DNA of 64,000 nt from Lutjanus erythropterus (GCA_020091685.1 CM034595.1:8021132-8085131); one strand, 5' to 3'; shown: positions 43,230 through 53,972, numbered from the stretch's first letter. Notes: a model not told the origin generated them from the letters alone. Translations and numbers: made by a program.

Positions 43230-43440
43230 AGCGTTGGCTTCTGTTTCAAACCCCAGTCTTCTACATGAGTACTGTGTTACTTTGACCCATCCATCCTCCT
43301 CAACCTCCTTCTTACTATCTCACTTGTTATACTATATCACATCACCTCCTCCTTTGCTCCTGTCATAATTACGATGGCCATCTAACAATACATTTAAATA
43401 TTGGTCATAAAAACCTGCCATACAAACAACCTCTATGCCT
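43230..43440 (-). repeat. Dispersed unclassified repeat D, inverse copy 2
   Basis: CCCCAGTCTTCTACATGAG, TGACCCATCCATCCTCCTCA, TGCTCCTGTCATAATTACGA and GGTCATAAAAACCTGCCATA keep the same order as at 29600-29790. The copy begins directly at the end of the hAT-like element, suggesting that the hAT inserted into it or beside it. Confidence 0.6.
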
Positions 43441-43915
43441 GATTTTCTGATGAGGAAGGCTGATAAATTCACATAAATGTTTCTGTATTTTGTGTGTTAA
43501 TTATGTTGAACATTTTCTAGATGACATTGGAATATTTTCATTGAAAACCTTTTGAGTTAAGTTTTTAGCAACATCAACGTTAAACATAACCACACTTGAG
43601 GAGTACTTAAGTCCCTGGCAGTGCTGAGCTGTGAGGCAGTTTTTAACTCAGAACTGAAGGTCACATAACGCACACTGCCCCCCAAATACTTTCAATACAT
43701 GGTTATTACAAAATGAACAGTTGAAAAATAATGAACACATTTTTTCTGAGCTTCACAAAGACAAACAGGTTATTACATTTATTGCATTTTTACTGTGCTG
43801 TACTTCAGACCGGCCTCACCAAAAAAACAAGCATTGAGGTCATTGGTGCAAGTGGCTTATTAAAACCCATATTCACATTTATTGTTAGATGACAACCTCT
43901 AATAGCTGTAACAGT
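43441..43915. other. Intergenic stretch, nothing recognised
   Basis: No element border or credible frame is seen. Confidence 0.4.
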
Positions 43916-43919
43916 AATG

Positions 43920-44170
43920 ACTGGAGAAGTATAAAGAGTCCACATATGGAGGAGGTGAGGTGGGTGGATGGCTCAAACAAACACAGGACTTTCACACAGG
44001 AGTTTGAGTCCTGTGTGAGCATGTGAACATGGAGTTATTTAAACTTCTAAAATATTCAAGTTTTCTTATGTATGTGACTTCTGTCACATCAGTTCCGTCA
44101 TGTGACATAGTTATTTGAACCCTAACTATGATCTTTTTTTAAAACGTAACCAAGTAGTTTTTATGCATAT
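43920..44170 (+). repeat. Dispersed unclassified repeat D, plus copy
   Basis: GGAGGAGGTGAGGTGGGTGG, GGCTCAAACAAACACAGGAC, GAGTTTGAGTCCTGTGTGAG, CATCAGTTCCGTCATGTGAC and CTAACTATGATCTTTTTTTA form the clearest plus-strand copy in the window. Confidence 0.65.
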
Positions 44171-44598
44171 ACCTAAAAAATATATATTTACATCATATAT
44201 ATATACATTAAATTTACAGGTGCACATGGGAAAAAAATAACTAATTTTTGGGGCAGCAGATGAGAACAATAATCTAACACATACAGTACTGTAATATGTT
44301 TTTTGGAAATGAAAATTATTGCAGTATTTTTAACATTTATATCTGCTAATACAGTAACATCAAACCCCAAACTCTTTGACACAACCTTTAACCCCACATC
44401 CTGCCAAACAATGGAGCGACAGTATATCGTCAACGACAAAGTCGGACATTTGGGAGGATTTTGGTGCCCTAAGAAACTATGAGAGTAACGCTGTCAGTGG
44501 CTTTGCTCCTCTTGGTAACTGTATGCGAGGCTTGTTGTCACTATGGAAACATGTCAGCAGCTGCAGGAACATGGGTGCAGCACCAACACGTGAGAGAA
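44171..44598. other. Unassigned stretch before a (GT)n
   Basis: A TATATATATA run lies at 44195-44206. No gene is supported; the open frames that run into the (GT)n are artefacts. Confidence 0.4.
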
Positions 44599-44601
44599 TG
44601 T

Positions 44602-44658
<57 letters not shown>

Positions 44659-44673
44659 TGTGTGTGTGTGTGT
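44599..44673 (+). repeat. (GT)n microsatellite with minor interruptions
   Basis: About 37 GT units are broken by single changes (GTAT near 44606, GGGT near 44654). Its right edge touches the target duplication of the hAT element that starts at 44680. Confidence 0.97.
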
Positions 44674-44679
44674 TTAATC

Positions 44680-45140
44680 CAGTGGTGGAAAGAGTACTGA
44701 AAATCTGTACTCAAGTCCAAGTACCATTACATTGGTTAAACAATACTAAATCACTTGTAAAAGTACTTGTCTGGTTTCCTTATTCAACAAATGGTTCCAC
44801 CAAACAAAACAATGTCAAATGAGGTGCAGTTACTGCCTTTTATAGACTACTGACTAAATATTCACATATACAGTTGGTTAAATTATTGATGCAGATTCAT
44901 CAATTAATGATTAATCGATAACATCCTCACTCCAAACCCGTGCTGCTGCAGCCTTTAGTATTTTGTCCGTACATCCTGGTTTTTATTGGCTCTAAGTAGA
45001 TTACATGTTATAACAAATATTTAAGTATAAGTAAAAGTACAGAAAATCTACTCAGAAAAGTACAAGTACCACCACCCCCTCCAAAAAAACTACTTAATTA
45101 CAGTAACTTGAGTATTTGTAATTAGTCACTTCCACCCCTA
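44680..45140 (+). mobile_element. hAT-type element (family J), complete, perfect 8-bp target duplication
   Basis: The left terminus CAGTGGTGGAAAGAGTACT and the right terminus AGTCACTTCCACCCCTA form imperfect inverted repeats. GTTTAATC is duplicated exactly on both sides (44672-44679 and 45141-45148). The 461-bp element is non-coding. Shared interior text (AACAATGTCAAATGAGGTGC, ATTAATGATTAATCGATAAC, AATTACAGTAACTTGAGTAT) links it to truncated or decayed copies at 33446, 53230 and 58745. Confidence 0.92.
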
Positions 45141-45149
45141 GTTTAATCA

Positions 45150-45345
45150 GGAGTGTGGGTGGGTTTGCAGGGCTTCTACTCACAGTTCCAGGCAGGTGGA
45201 GATTTGACTTAAAGATAACTGCAGGTAACGGATGATTCTGGTTCTCACCTTTTCAGGTGCAGGTGGGAACAGGTTTGCAAAACTGGACCTGTGAAACATA
45301 GTTAAGTTCAAGTCAGCCTGGCCCTGCTGGTTCTCTACTGCATAT
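45150..45345 (-). repeat. Dispersed repeat F, copy 2 (inverse)
   Basis: GGTTCTCACCTTTTCAGGTG, GGAACAGGTTTGCAAAACTG and GACCTGTGAAACATAG are inverse to 40360-40420. The preceding GGAGTGTGGGTGGGTTTGCA resembles the same family, so two partial units may lie side by side. Confidence 0.5.
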
Positions 45346-45406
45346 ATCATCGCTGTCTGATAAAAAGCTCCAAAATGTCAACTTTTGAAGAGCTAAGAGG
45401 AACAGT

Positions 45407-45739
45407 ATGTTTTCAGCATTGTGGCAATGCATTTTTCAGACGATCCTGTGGCTTTATAAATGGTTTGTTTGGTGTAATAAATATGAAAAGTGTCTCATAT
45501 TTTACAGGACAGCAACAATATATTATTTAGGAGTCACTGGCAAGCGACTTACTCTGTTGTGTAGATGTGAGGGTTTGTTGCACATCTTGAAATACACCTT
45601 TGCAGCAGGTCAACATGATGTAGGGTCTAAGGAAGAATGGGATAATTTAGAAGCAGCCTTGGATCTACTTGTGTTAATGCTGGAAAGCAGCGCAGAGAGG
45701 AAGCACTTGAGAAAAAACCTGAATTGGGCGAGACTTTGA
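45407..45739 (+). CDS. Open frame with helix-like C-terminal tail, doubtful gene
   Basis: The frame runs 110 codons to a TGA at 45737-45739. The second half (GSKEEWDNLEAALDLLVLML, then ESSAERKHLRKNLNWARL) is an amphipathic, charged, leucine-rich helix of normal protein composition. The first half is Cys/Trp/Phe-rich and looks like translated AT-rich DNA. A possible acceptor lies at GCGACTTACTCTGTTGTGTAG (ends 45564), which would leave a terminal exon of about 57 codons. It adjoins the unique island at 45740. I do not recognise a family, and it may be chance. Confidence 0.2.
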   Translation: MFSALWQCIFQTILWLYKWFVWCNKYEKCLIFYRTATIYYLGVTGKRLTLLCRCEGLLHILKYTFAAGQHDVGSKEEWDNLEAALDLLVLMLESSAERKHLRKNLNWARL

Positions 45740-46510
45740 GGCGCGCCGATGATAGATCACGCAGCATTTGCTCTTTGGCTGTTTAGCTACTGTGTTTTAA
45801 AATGATTCATCTCTGCATCTCTGAAAGCTGAGTCGATTTTTTTCTTTGTTTGTGTGAATTTAATCACTACACAGACGCAATCCTTGTCTCAGTGTGACAC
45901 CTCGCCTCAATTCCTGGGTCTGAATTTGCAGATGTGGCCAACATTGTTATGGATCTTCTGTATTTTTTTTTTTTTTCAGAGTGATTATGATAAACGGATG
46001 TTTCGCTCGCCCGCCCATTTCCAACCTATTCATCACAGGGCCGATAGAATATAAAAGATCACAACAGAGGCTTTTAAAGTGCCTCAGAATGGAGGCAGCG
46101 GCACAGAACTCGTACATTTACCCTCAAGGGGCTGCTGACAAGGATAACACAGGGGCCAGATATTTCTATTCCAACACATACACACACATATATACTCTCT
46201 CTGAAAGGATAACACACAATGTCACAGAACATGTCTTCCACCGTGCAGCCCTGTCCTCTCCGTTTTGCTGATGATGACTCCTGGCAAACTGAGTAAATTC
46301 CTGTCACATACAGTGAGGACAGCACAGACAGACATATTGCGCCGCTGCTCGAGATGGAGACGGATGTGCCGGCAAAATGCTGACTGGCCACAGACGCACA
46401 CACAAGTCAAGCTGCCAGGTCGTGAAAAGTCTCTCTGGCTGGTGTTATTGTCCCCCTGCATGACACATGCTCTGTCTTTTTGGCTCTTTAATTCATCAGG
46501 TCTGGTTGGG
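45740..46510. promoter_or_regulatory. Long unique island (candidate conserved non-coding cluster)
   Basis: Complex repeat-free DNA beginning GAGGCGCGCCGATGATAGAT. It includes GTGATTATGATAAACGGATG, GCCCGCCCATTTCCAACCTA and GATAGAATATAAAAGATCAC near 45980-46060, then TTGCGCCGCTGCTCGAGATG near 46337. The polypyrimidine tract and CAG at 45960-45979 look like an acceptor, but no open frame follows in a protein-like way. It is interpreted as probable regulatory DNA; conservation was not tested. Confidence 0.4.
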
Positions 46511-46654
46511 GCATCAAAAAGACTACAAATAAAGTAAAATAAAAACTTTTATAGATGGTTTATAACTTAGAAAGTACCCACAGTTCTAAAAGTGAGAGGG
46601 TATTCCCGCACAACACCCGCTAAGTGTATTTGTGATAACAAAACTACAAAATAT

Positions 46655-47295
46655 CAGGTTGAAGTTCTTTAAGTACAGACTCTGAAATTTACTCAAAGTA
46701 TAAAAGTAAAAAATAGCCTGATGAAGAAGATTTCTACTGGCTGTTTCTGTTCAAATCTAACTATCACTGTTTTCCTTTTTTTAAATCTTTAAGATCATTC
46801 TTGTTATGTCTTTTACCTCATTTCCATCTTTTTTGTCGCTCTCTTTGTATTATGTTTTATACGTTGTTTTCATCTTGCTACGATGTTTCGGGTTTTTACA
46901 TTGTTTTCATTGTTACATCTTTTACGTCAGTATCATCTTGTTATGTATTTTACGACACTTTCTTCTTTTACGTCACTTTGTGTGACATGCACTGACACAC
47001 CAAGGAATCATCTTTTCTGTGTTATTGTTCCATCCATTTTGAGGTCAGTCTTGATGTTGGGAAGGTGGTGCACAACGATGCAAATTAAAAATAATAATTC
47101 TCTTCAAATGCAGTAAAACTAAAGTAACAAGCCTGTTTTAAAAATGTAACAAATAGAAAGTACAGATATTTAAGTTAAAATGTGTGAAGTAAAAAGTTGT
47201 TAGAAAAATAAATACTCAAGTAAAATACAGAAATGTGAAAATTCTCCTTAAGCACAGTAATGAAGTATTTGTACTTAATTACTTCCCCTCGCCGG
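46655..47295 (+). mobile_element. hAT-like element related to the GAGTACT-type families, decayed
   Basis: The left part TTTAAGTACAGACTCTGAAA, TTTACTCAAAGTATAAAAGT and the right part AATACTCAAGTAAAATACAG, AAGCACAGTAATGAAGTATT, TGTACTTAATTACTTCCCC resemble the two ends of a common fish hAT MITE. The termini themselves are decayed and no target duplication is visible. The interior 46797-46990 is a degenerate 25-35 bp repeat of CATCTTGTTATGTnTTTTAC type. Confidence 0.6.
46797..46990 (+). repeat. Degenerate TTTTACGTCA/CATCTTGTTATG array inside the hAT-like element
   Basis: Recurring pieces are TTGTTATGTCTTTTACCTCA, CATCTTGCTACGATG, TTACATCTTTTACGTCAGTA, CATCTTGTTATGTATTTTAC and TTCTTTTACGTCACTT. 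Each unit carries a TTTACGTCA-type core, close to a CRE. Frames across it are by-products. Confidence 0.6.
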
Positions 47296-47925
47296 ACACC
47301 TGAGATCACTAAAAACCTCCTCTCTGATGAAGGAAACATTTTAGAAAATCACCCAGAAACAAAGGACACAATTAAGCTGAAAGTTGGCCTTTGAATTAGA
47401 AGAACATTTGAAAGAGTTAGAGTGGGAAAATATACATAAAGTGATCCATAAAATGACTTAATGTATCAGAGGAAGATTTCGATCACACCACAGGCACAGA
47501 TTAAATTTAGCATATCAGAGAAATCAGACAGTTGGAGAAGCTGTGGTGAAAGGACATGAAAAACAGCCACTAACAGCACCTGAATTCTCTCTATAAACTG
47601 ACTAATACTGTACATGTATAGGACACTCTGAATTGCAATTATGAAACACATAACTATAGGAGGCAGGCAGAGATATTTCAATACTTAAAAAAACAAAGTG
47701 TGTTATTATTAAAGCCTTACTCCAGTGCATTTCAGCACTTTTATGATATTTCATATTTTTCTGAGTCATTTCCTGAGTATGATGATTTACCACGTTACCA
47801 AATACTTTTGGGGTAAATAAGGCATGAAATAGTATAATTTAGAGGAAAGGACACCAAGCCTCAGACATAGGCCGTGACATACATCTTAGGTGGTGAAATA
47901 TTAATTATTTTTTGTATACACTGTA
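47296..47925. other. AT-rich intergenic stretch, nothing recognised
   Basis: No credible frame or border is visible. Confidence 0.4.
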
Positions 47926-47926
47926 A

Positions 47927-48274
47927 AAACAAAAAAGTTGAGATTACTCAAAATTTAAAGGCAACTTACTTCAATGTCTTTTTTTAAAACCCAACTCAAA
48001 CTCGTTTGAAAAAGTTTTACCAACTAACAATGATTTGCTGAGATAATTTACTTTACTTCTTTATATTAACTTGAATCTATGAGTCTTAGAAACCACCCAA
48101 AATTGTGTTTCAAAAATTGTTGAGTAACCTCACTGAAGTGAAAGTCTCAATCTTTTAAATACGAAGTTTTGCGGGTTTATCTAAAGAAGAAAAGTAAATT
48201 ATCTCAATAGAATAGTATGGGTTGGCAAAACATTTCCCTTAAAATTAGTTTCTCTCAACATTTTTTACAGTGTA
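47927..48274. mobile_element. TA-flanked MITE with CACTGTAAAAA ends
   Basis: TA (47927-47928) precedes CACTGTAAAAACAAAAAAGTTG, and the right end CAACATTTTTTACAGTG is followed by TA (48273-48274). The TA duplication and CACTG end fit a Tc1/mariner-type MITE. The ends form a roughly 17-bp imperfect inverted repeat. The interior is AT-rich and non-coding. Confidence 0.8.
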
Positions 48275-49260
48275 AAACACTACAGGCTACACATTTTTTG
48301 TGATGGAATATTCTAAAAATCATTTCATTCACTCAGTCACTTTCATAACTGATGTTAAAAGTCTTAATAACCATTTATTAACCATTAATAAAGTAATTAG
48401 ATACAGCTTGTAAACCCTTAATTAAAAATAAAGTGGTACTAATTAGTTTTAGACTTATTAATTTTTGCTGACAGAGAAATGTGAAGGTTTTTCAAACATC
48501 TATGCAGAAAAACTCCAGCTGGAGCCTCTTATGGACTCTGGAGAGCAAAACAATAAACACATAAGAGCACAAATATGAGAATAGAGCAGATCATTGATGA
48601 GTCCTGACTTGGTTTATCCATGTTACAGAGCATACTTGACTCTCTGTGTACAGTCTTAAGTGTTGTTCAGAGCTGCAGTGTGTAAATTAAAGCCAGAGAT
48701 AATTCATCATGAACAGTCAGTGTAGCACGTTTCAGTTCAACAATGCACTTGTACAGCAGACATTCAGAGCGCTTCTGATTATTTTCATGCAAATTTCTAC
48801 CATGATGATGTTGCTGCACAGTCCTGTACTTCTGTATTACCTTGTATGGCTGCATCTCTTTCATTTTTTGGCATATGCATGTTTATAAAATGAAATAATG
48901 AAATAATCAGAGGTCGGCAAAAGACTAAAATATACCACAAGAGTGGACACATGAACACCTGTATCACACATATGTGCACAAAACTAAGCCTATAATTCCA
49001 TGTTTAGACAGTAAAGAGTTTCAGATCATCTAGAAATGAATGCTGAACTTATTTTTAAAAATGTCTGTAGGGGAAACTGTTGAATAATGTTGAAACTCTA
49101 GAGATCAGTCACTCAGAAACAGTCATCCATCACTGCAGTAAACAGGTACTGACAGTTCTGCTTTGCAGAGTTGCATCAGAGTTGTAAGAATATGTCTGAA
49201 TTTCACTTTCTGCTTCCGTGATTTCTGCTTTCTCCGGAACAAAATTTATATCAGCACCTT
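48275..49260. other. AT-rich intergenic stretch, nothing recognised
   Basis: The minus-strand open frames (48667-48979) have no domain or splice support. Confidence 0.4.
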
Positions 49261-49265
49261 TTAAC

Positions 49266-49350
49266 AGTGGAGCTGCAACTGTTTCGTCCATCACTGATTA
49301 ATCTGTCAATTATTTTTTGATCAATAGTCATAGTTCAGTCTATTAGATAT
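49266..49350 (+). repeat. Short remnant of a GATTAATCTGTCAATTATTTT-type dispersed repeat
   Basis: GGAGCTGCAACTG followed by GATTAATCTGTCAATTATTTT and TTGATCAATAGTCA matches, as I recall it, the start of a frequent fish repeat that begins with a 'GCTGCAACTAACGATTA' phrase. Only about 85 bp survive. Confidence 0.5.
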
Positions 49351-49351
49351 C

Positions 49352-49431
49352 AGCCAGCTTCATGGGGGAGATTGTGTTGAATGCTGAGCTGAAATCAACA
49401 AACAGCATTCTGATGGAGGTGTTGTGGTTGT
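49352..49431 (-). mobile_element. LINE reverse transcriptase fragment (motif A region)
   Basis: On the minus strand 49431-49352 reads NHNTSIRMLFVDFSSAFNTI and SPMKLADI. FVDFSSAFNTI is the hallmark of the first catalytic aspartate block of LINE reverse transcriptases of the CR1/L2/Rex type. The flanking sequence on both sides is not LINE-like, so only about 80 bp remain. Because the fragment is so short, the exact clade cannot be assigned. Confidence 0.75.
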
Positions 49432-50325
49432 TAGCATGCTAACTGCTAATTAGCACTAAACACACAAATACACTAAGTGATGCTGCTTAAATATCATTAG
49501 GTTTCGCAAGAATAAAAGTAAAAGCAGCCATAGCTCTGTTTCTCTGGTAACACCTGAAGGTTTGATTAATACCTGGAACAATCATTATCTAACTCATAAA
49601 GGTTCTTATGCAATAGCAACTTTGTTCATTACTCCAGTAAGTAGGACAAAGCTTTGATATGATTTGGGAATGAGAGATATTTCTAGTCTGCTCAGCTCAT
49701 CATCAGCTATGACTCAGATCATCACCTTAGCTGCCCAGGTGCCCTGAGCCGTTTATTGCCCTCTGGTGCAGACATGACAGACAACAGAAGCATCACCGCA
49801 CACACCAGTGTTAATATTACAGCACCACTAAGTCTAAATGGTTTACAGCGTGGCAGCCTTTCACTCGAAAGGATTCCAACACCAGGCCAGATGTGCAACA
49901 AACATGAAAAACAATTGTGTGTAACAGGAGGAAGCACCTGGTAACAGAGGGATACACCGAGCTCGACCGCTTGTGTGACCCCATGCCAAGCACACCAGCT
50001 GGCAGTGTGGGCGTCCACACCAGACATGGGGAGCACAGATATACAACACTAAATACAACGTGTCACAATGACATTCATATCTGATGATGAGGAGACCACC
50101 AGTGATGACGACAGCAGCCTTTCCTCTGGTTAGCCAATATGATCATATTTCTGTAAAAGAATTAAAGCTCAAGTTTGAAGCTGGAGTTTGAAGAAAACCA
50201 AGAATATCAGCTCAAAATTTGTTTTGCCCTCATAATACTGTAACTGTCATTCATGAATAAATTAGTGCTAATTAATGCTAGGTTTTATTCATCATGTAAA
50301 GCGTTTTTTATTTGAACCATTCTTT
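49432..50325. other. Intergenic stretch, partly GC-richer and unique
   Basis: The block 49690-50040 is complex and repeat-free. It has open frames on both strands but no splice borders or protein-like composition. It is a weaker candidate for regulatory DNA than the islands listed separately. Confidence 0.3.
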
Positions 50326-50329
50326 AGAA

Positions 50330-51200
50330 TTCGGACAAATCATATCCTTCCAAAACAAAGCAAAACAAAACTTTTTTTAATACCAAGACACTGATTTTAA
50401 TTTTTATGGGATAGGATTTTTTTTTTTTTAAATGTATTTCTAAACTTTCTTTGCACTAAAACCTGCCTTGTCCCAGAGCAGTTTAATAAAATCCTTCAAA
50501 ATCTAAAACTAACAATACCTACTGCTATCATAGGTATAAAAATGTGCTATTACAATCATATTTTTTTAAAAACTTTATTGATTTATTTTACAAAAATGTT
50601 GGCCATTTAAAGTTGTGTTCCAGATCCCATCAACTCCATCAGATTTTCTACAAAAACCTGACTTAATCTGTCATAAAAAAGGGTTAGCTATACTCTAAGG
50701 ACCCCTGTCTCACTTTTTTGATAAATTCATTAATATTACTCTCAGATGTGTCTCAAACATAACATGTCAACTCTGTGTAAGATTTTTTTAATTTTATTTT
50801 TTTTATAATGAAAATACTATACAATTCTGTAAAATGAAAAAAAATAACATTTTGTTAAAACATCAACTTAAATGTAAACATCAGCTCTGTCAGGGTTTAC
50901 ATCCCTAACCCTAACCAGAGCCGTACATATAATTAAAATGTAATCACCAGGTTTGGCCCGTTACAAGGTTTAATAGCCAGGAGTTTGATCTTTTAAAATA
51001 TATTTTCCAGCATAATTGCAGATTAAAAATAAAAAAAAAATCTCAGAATACAGTTTTGTCCCATTTATCAAGAATGAGTGGTTTATTTATAGTTGTATAC
51101 TTTAAGCTATTAACAGTTGTATTGTTCAGTTTTTAGTCAAAATTTGCCCAGTGCCCACCAGTATCAGAAATAACCCCAAATGAAACCAGCCGCATCTGGC
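50330..51200 (+). repeat. Dispersed unclassified repeat G, copy 1
   Basis: It shares ordered blocks with 56425-57345: GACAAATCATaTCCT, AATCTAAAACTAACAATACC followed by TACTG, and a 55-bp stretch around GTTACAAGGTTTAATAGCCA (50960-51014) with one mismatch in the other copy. A GAGGCTGATAC tail follows. It has T-runs and no coding frame. The class is unknown. Confidence 0.75.
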
Positions 51201-51500
51201 CAGAGGCTGATACTGTAGGGAAACAAATGAAACATGAGTGTGAATGTTTTGCAGATGCTTCTTGTGTAAATATTTCCTCATCATTTTCGATTTTTTTAAA
51301 TCTTACTCACAAAATGTATTTGGTATATTAGTATATTTAAAATCTGTATATTTAACCTAATTAATCTAAATATAATTGTTGAGCTAATATGTGTTTTAAC
51401 AAACATATATTTGTAACAGTGACTTCTGGGAGAATATTTCTCTTTCAGTGCTACATGATAAATAATCTGACTGTGAATGACATGTAAACAAAGTTTTACT
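51201..51500. other. AT-rich gap, nothing recognised
   Basis: No border or credible frame is seen. Confidence 0.4.
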
Positions 51501-52450
51501 CAGTGTAAGAAATGCAAAATCTTTATTTTTCTCTCTGAGGAAAATGATTCATGTCAGTTTTCACTTTCAGATGAGAAATACTGCAGACAAGGTTGTTTTA
51601 TTCTTTGAATAAAACACGGAGCGGCTCTGAAACACGGGCCCATAAAGGAGAAGCATCCATTTGGTGTGTGTTCATAATCACTGTCAGACGGCTGTGACCA
51701 GATGGCAGAGATGCTACTTTGGACAAACTCCAGAGCCACTTCTGTTCTCTGAGGAGATTTCTCTGTGAAATCTAACCTTGAATCTGCCAAAGAATTTTCC
51801 CAATATCCGCATATGCGCCACAAAAAGTTGCTGCTGGCTTTGTTGTTGTGCTTTCAGGATCGGATTCTCTCAAGTGAAAGTCATTCACCTTCAGTGATCA
51901 GCTTGAATGCCTGCCATCAGCTCACCGCAGGGCTTCTGAGGACCTGGAGAGGAGTCCAGAGAGCATGCGCTTCACACACATGAAGCAGAAAATGCACTTC
52001 GGAAAGAAATAAGGAGGAATACATTCTGCTGGAGATTGCTGACTTTCAGAGAGTGAACAGTTTCCTCCAAAAGTTTGTCCATTTGTCATCTCATATGTGA
52101 TATGTCCTAAATGGCCCCAGTCTCACAGCCAGTTTTACTCTCCAACAGAATTTCATCTGCTCTGAATAGGGCTTAAAAATCTTCAAATCAAAAAAAGGCT
52201 TTTCTCAAGGGCGAGTAAAGTCAAGGTTGTTTGGGATGACTTATTATTTTGATGACGCAGAGCACTCTAAGTGACGTCGTGATGGGGTTTCATGCCTGTC
52301 CTACAGAGTCCTTGATTAAAGGTGCCGGGAGAAAGCAATAACAGCAAAGCTGTGCTCCAGCATTAACCCCTGTGAATTAGAGAGGAGCAGAGACACAGAG
52401 ACAGAGGAGACAGAAGGCTTATTGTCACATGCAGCCATGTTTAGCATTCA
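51500..52450. promoter_or_regulatory. Long unique island (candidate conserved non-coding cluster)
   Basis: About 950 bp of complex DNA: CACGGGCCCATAAAGGAGAA (51632), TGTTCATAATCACTGTCAGA (51669), GTGACCAGATGGCAGAGATG (51695), TTTCAGGATCGGATTCTCTC (51853), AGTGACGTCGTGATGGGG (52271, with a CRE-like TGACGTC) and TCCTTGATTAAAGGTGCCGG (52310). Open frames lack matching splice borders. It is the largest block of this kind in the window. Conservation is inferred only. Confidence 0.4.
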
Positions 52451-52685
52451 AACGGCCGTCCTGTGACAACTGTTCAGTCCTCCGCCTGCCCAAATGTTTT
52501 GGCTCTGTTAAACATACATTTGGTTTGCAAAAATATTGAAATGAAAGAATGTGACATATTTCCATATTTCCTACATATTCGTGGGGAGGCTCTGTTCATT
52601 GTTCTATCACACCAGCCTCTTTACGACGTGCACTTTCAAGCCTGTCTGCTAGAAATTACATTACATACATAGTCTCATCACTGGT
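52451..52685. other. Unassigned gap
   Basis: Nothing is recognised. Confidence 0.35.
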
Positions 52686-52689
52686 CGAC

Positions 52690-52790
52690 TCAGGCAATTG
52701 TCCCCCTGGTCCCCCCATGTTCAAGAAAACATCACAAAAATGTCCTCCTGGATGCCCTTGTGGTATAAACATGATAAAGTGCCCTCTGGG
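52690..52790 (+). repeat. Short tandem repeat interrupted by a transposon
   Basis: Units like AAAATGTCCTCCTGGATGCC, CTTGTGGTATAAACATGATA, AAGTGCCCTCTGGG occur here and resume at 53975-54025 (GTGGATAAAACATGATAAAA, TGTCCTCCAGGTTGTCC). The intervening 1.2 kb element therefore sits inside one array of about 32-bp units. Confidence 0.6.
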
Positions 52791-53972
52791 ACATTGGTTC
52801 CCAACCTTAGGTCCGGGCCCCCCTTAGGGGGGCATCAGAGATCACAGGGGGTCCCCAAGACTTTGTCTGCTCTGAGGTCCTCAAAATCAGATTTGCACAT
52901 GTGAACTAAAATCACAATTTCAAGGTCAAAACATCCTTTCCAAAGTCAAATTCCAGCTCTTTTCAAGCATGGTCAAGGTACATTTTCAAGATTTTCCAGC
53001 CCCTTACAGCTGGTAGATGACATGTTTATATACAAAATGATTATTTCACCTCTTCATCACATTAAATCAGATGTTATTGTGATATTATCAGCCAAAATGA
53101 TATAATTCTACAGAAAGGTGACAAGGAAAACACAACAAACACAAGTTTCATATTTCAAAATGTGCCACCTGTCTCCAAGTAAACTTAACTTCCTATTAGA
53201 GCTGTAAATATAGTGCATGTCCTGAAACACTTGAAAATACTAACAACTGATTAATCATTAATAATAAGTAAGAAATAAAACACACTTTTCCCCCCTTATT
53301 TTAATTTTTCTTATTTGAAGTTTTTAAGTTTCCTGATCCAATGAGTGGCTCCGCCAGACAAGACAATGTCCAATGAGGCACAATTAATAACATTTCTAGA
53401 CTATCAGTTAATTATCAATGAATACATGTTTAAACATGTTTAATTAATGAGTGATTATCATTAACTTCCTGTACAGTCTGGCTCAGCAAATATCTGACTT
53501 ATTTCTTTATCTAAAAAGTTAAACAAATAGATCACCAGGCAGCAATTTATTGTGAAAGTAGTACAATTACAATTTCAAGCTGTTTTAAGCACTTTATCCA
53601 AAACCCAGGCACTTTTTAGACCTTGCAAACAGTACATTAAAATTCAAGTGTTTTCAAGGATTTCCAGCACCTGTACGACCCCTGCAATTTATACAAATGT
53701 CTTTATATGAAACTATTTAAAAAGACACATTTCTTTGTCCTCAATTAAAAATAGCAGGCTACTTTAAAGACAATGAGCTCTCAAACTCTGTTACAATGAA
53801 TCACTGTTAGTCTTTTGGTCAGGATGAGTGTGTATAAGTTACTAAGAGATATTTATTTTGGACAGTGAAGCTTTAGAATGAATCACTTATTTTTTTAGTG
53901 CATGTGCACATGTGTTCAGCTTTTCATAGATGCAGGTATGAGGATGGCTCTGAGGAAAAAAGGTTGGCAACT
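52791..53972. mobile_element. hAT-like element with GGTTCCCAACCTT ends, carrying an hAT family J fragment
   Basis: The left end CATTGGTTCCCAACCTTAGG and the inverse of the right end, CAGTAGTTGCCAACCTTTTT, are imperfect inverted repeats of a common hAT MITE type. A family J fragment lies inside at about 53230-53460 (CCAGACAAGACAATGTCCAA, TTAATCATTAATAATAAG). No exact 8-bp duplication could be found at the borders, so these remain approximate. It is non-coding. Confidence 0.6.

Noticed and set aside
44376-44822. 148-codon open frame with a CV dipeptide run
   Set aside because: It is the (GT)n microsatellite translated, and it runs into a hAT element.
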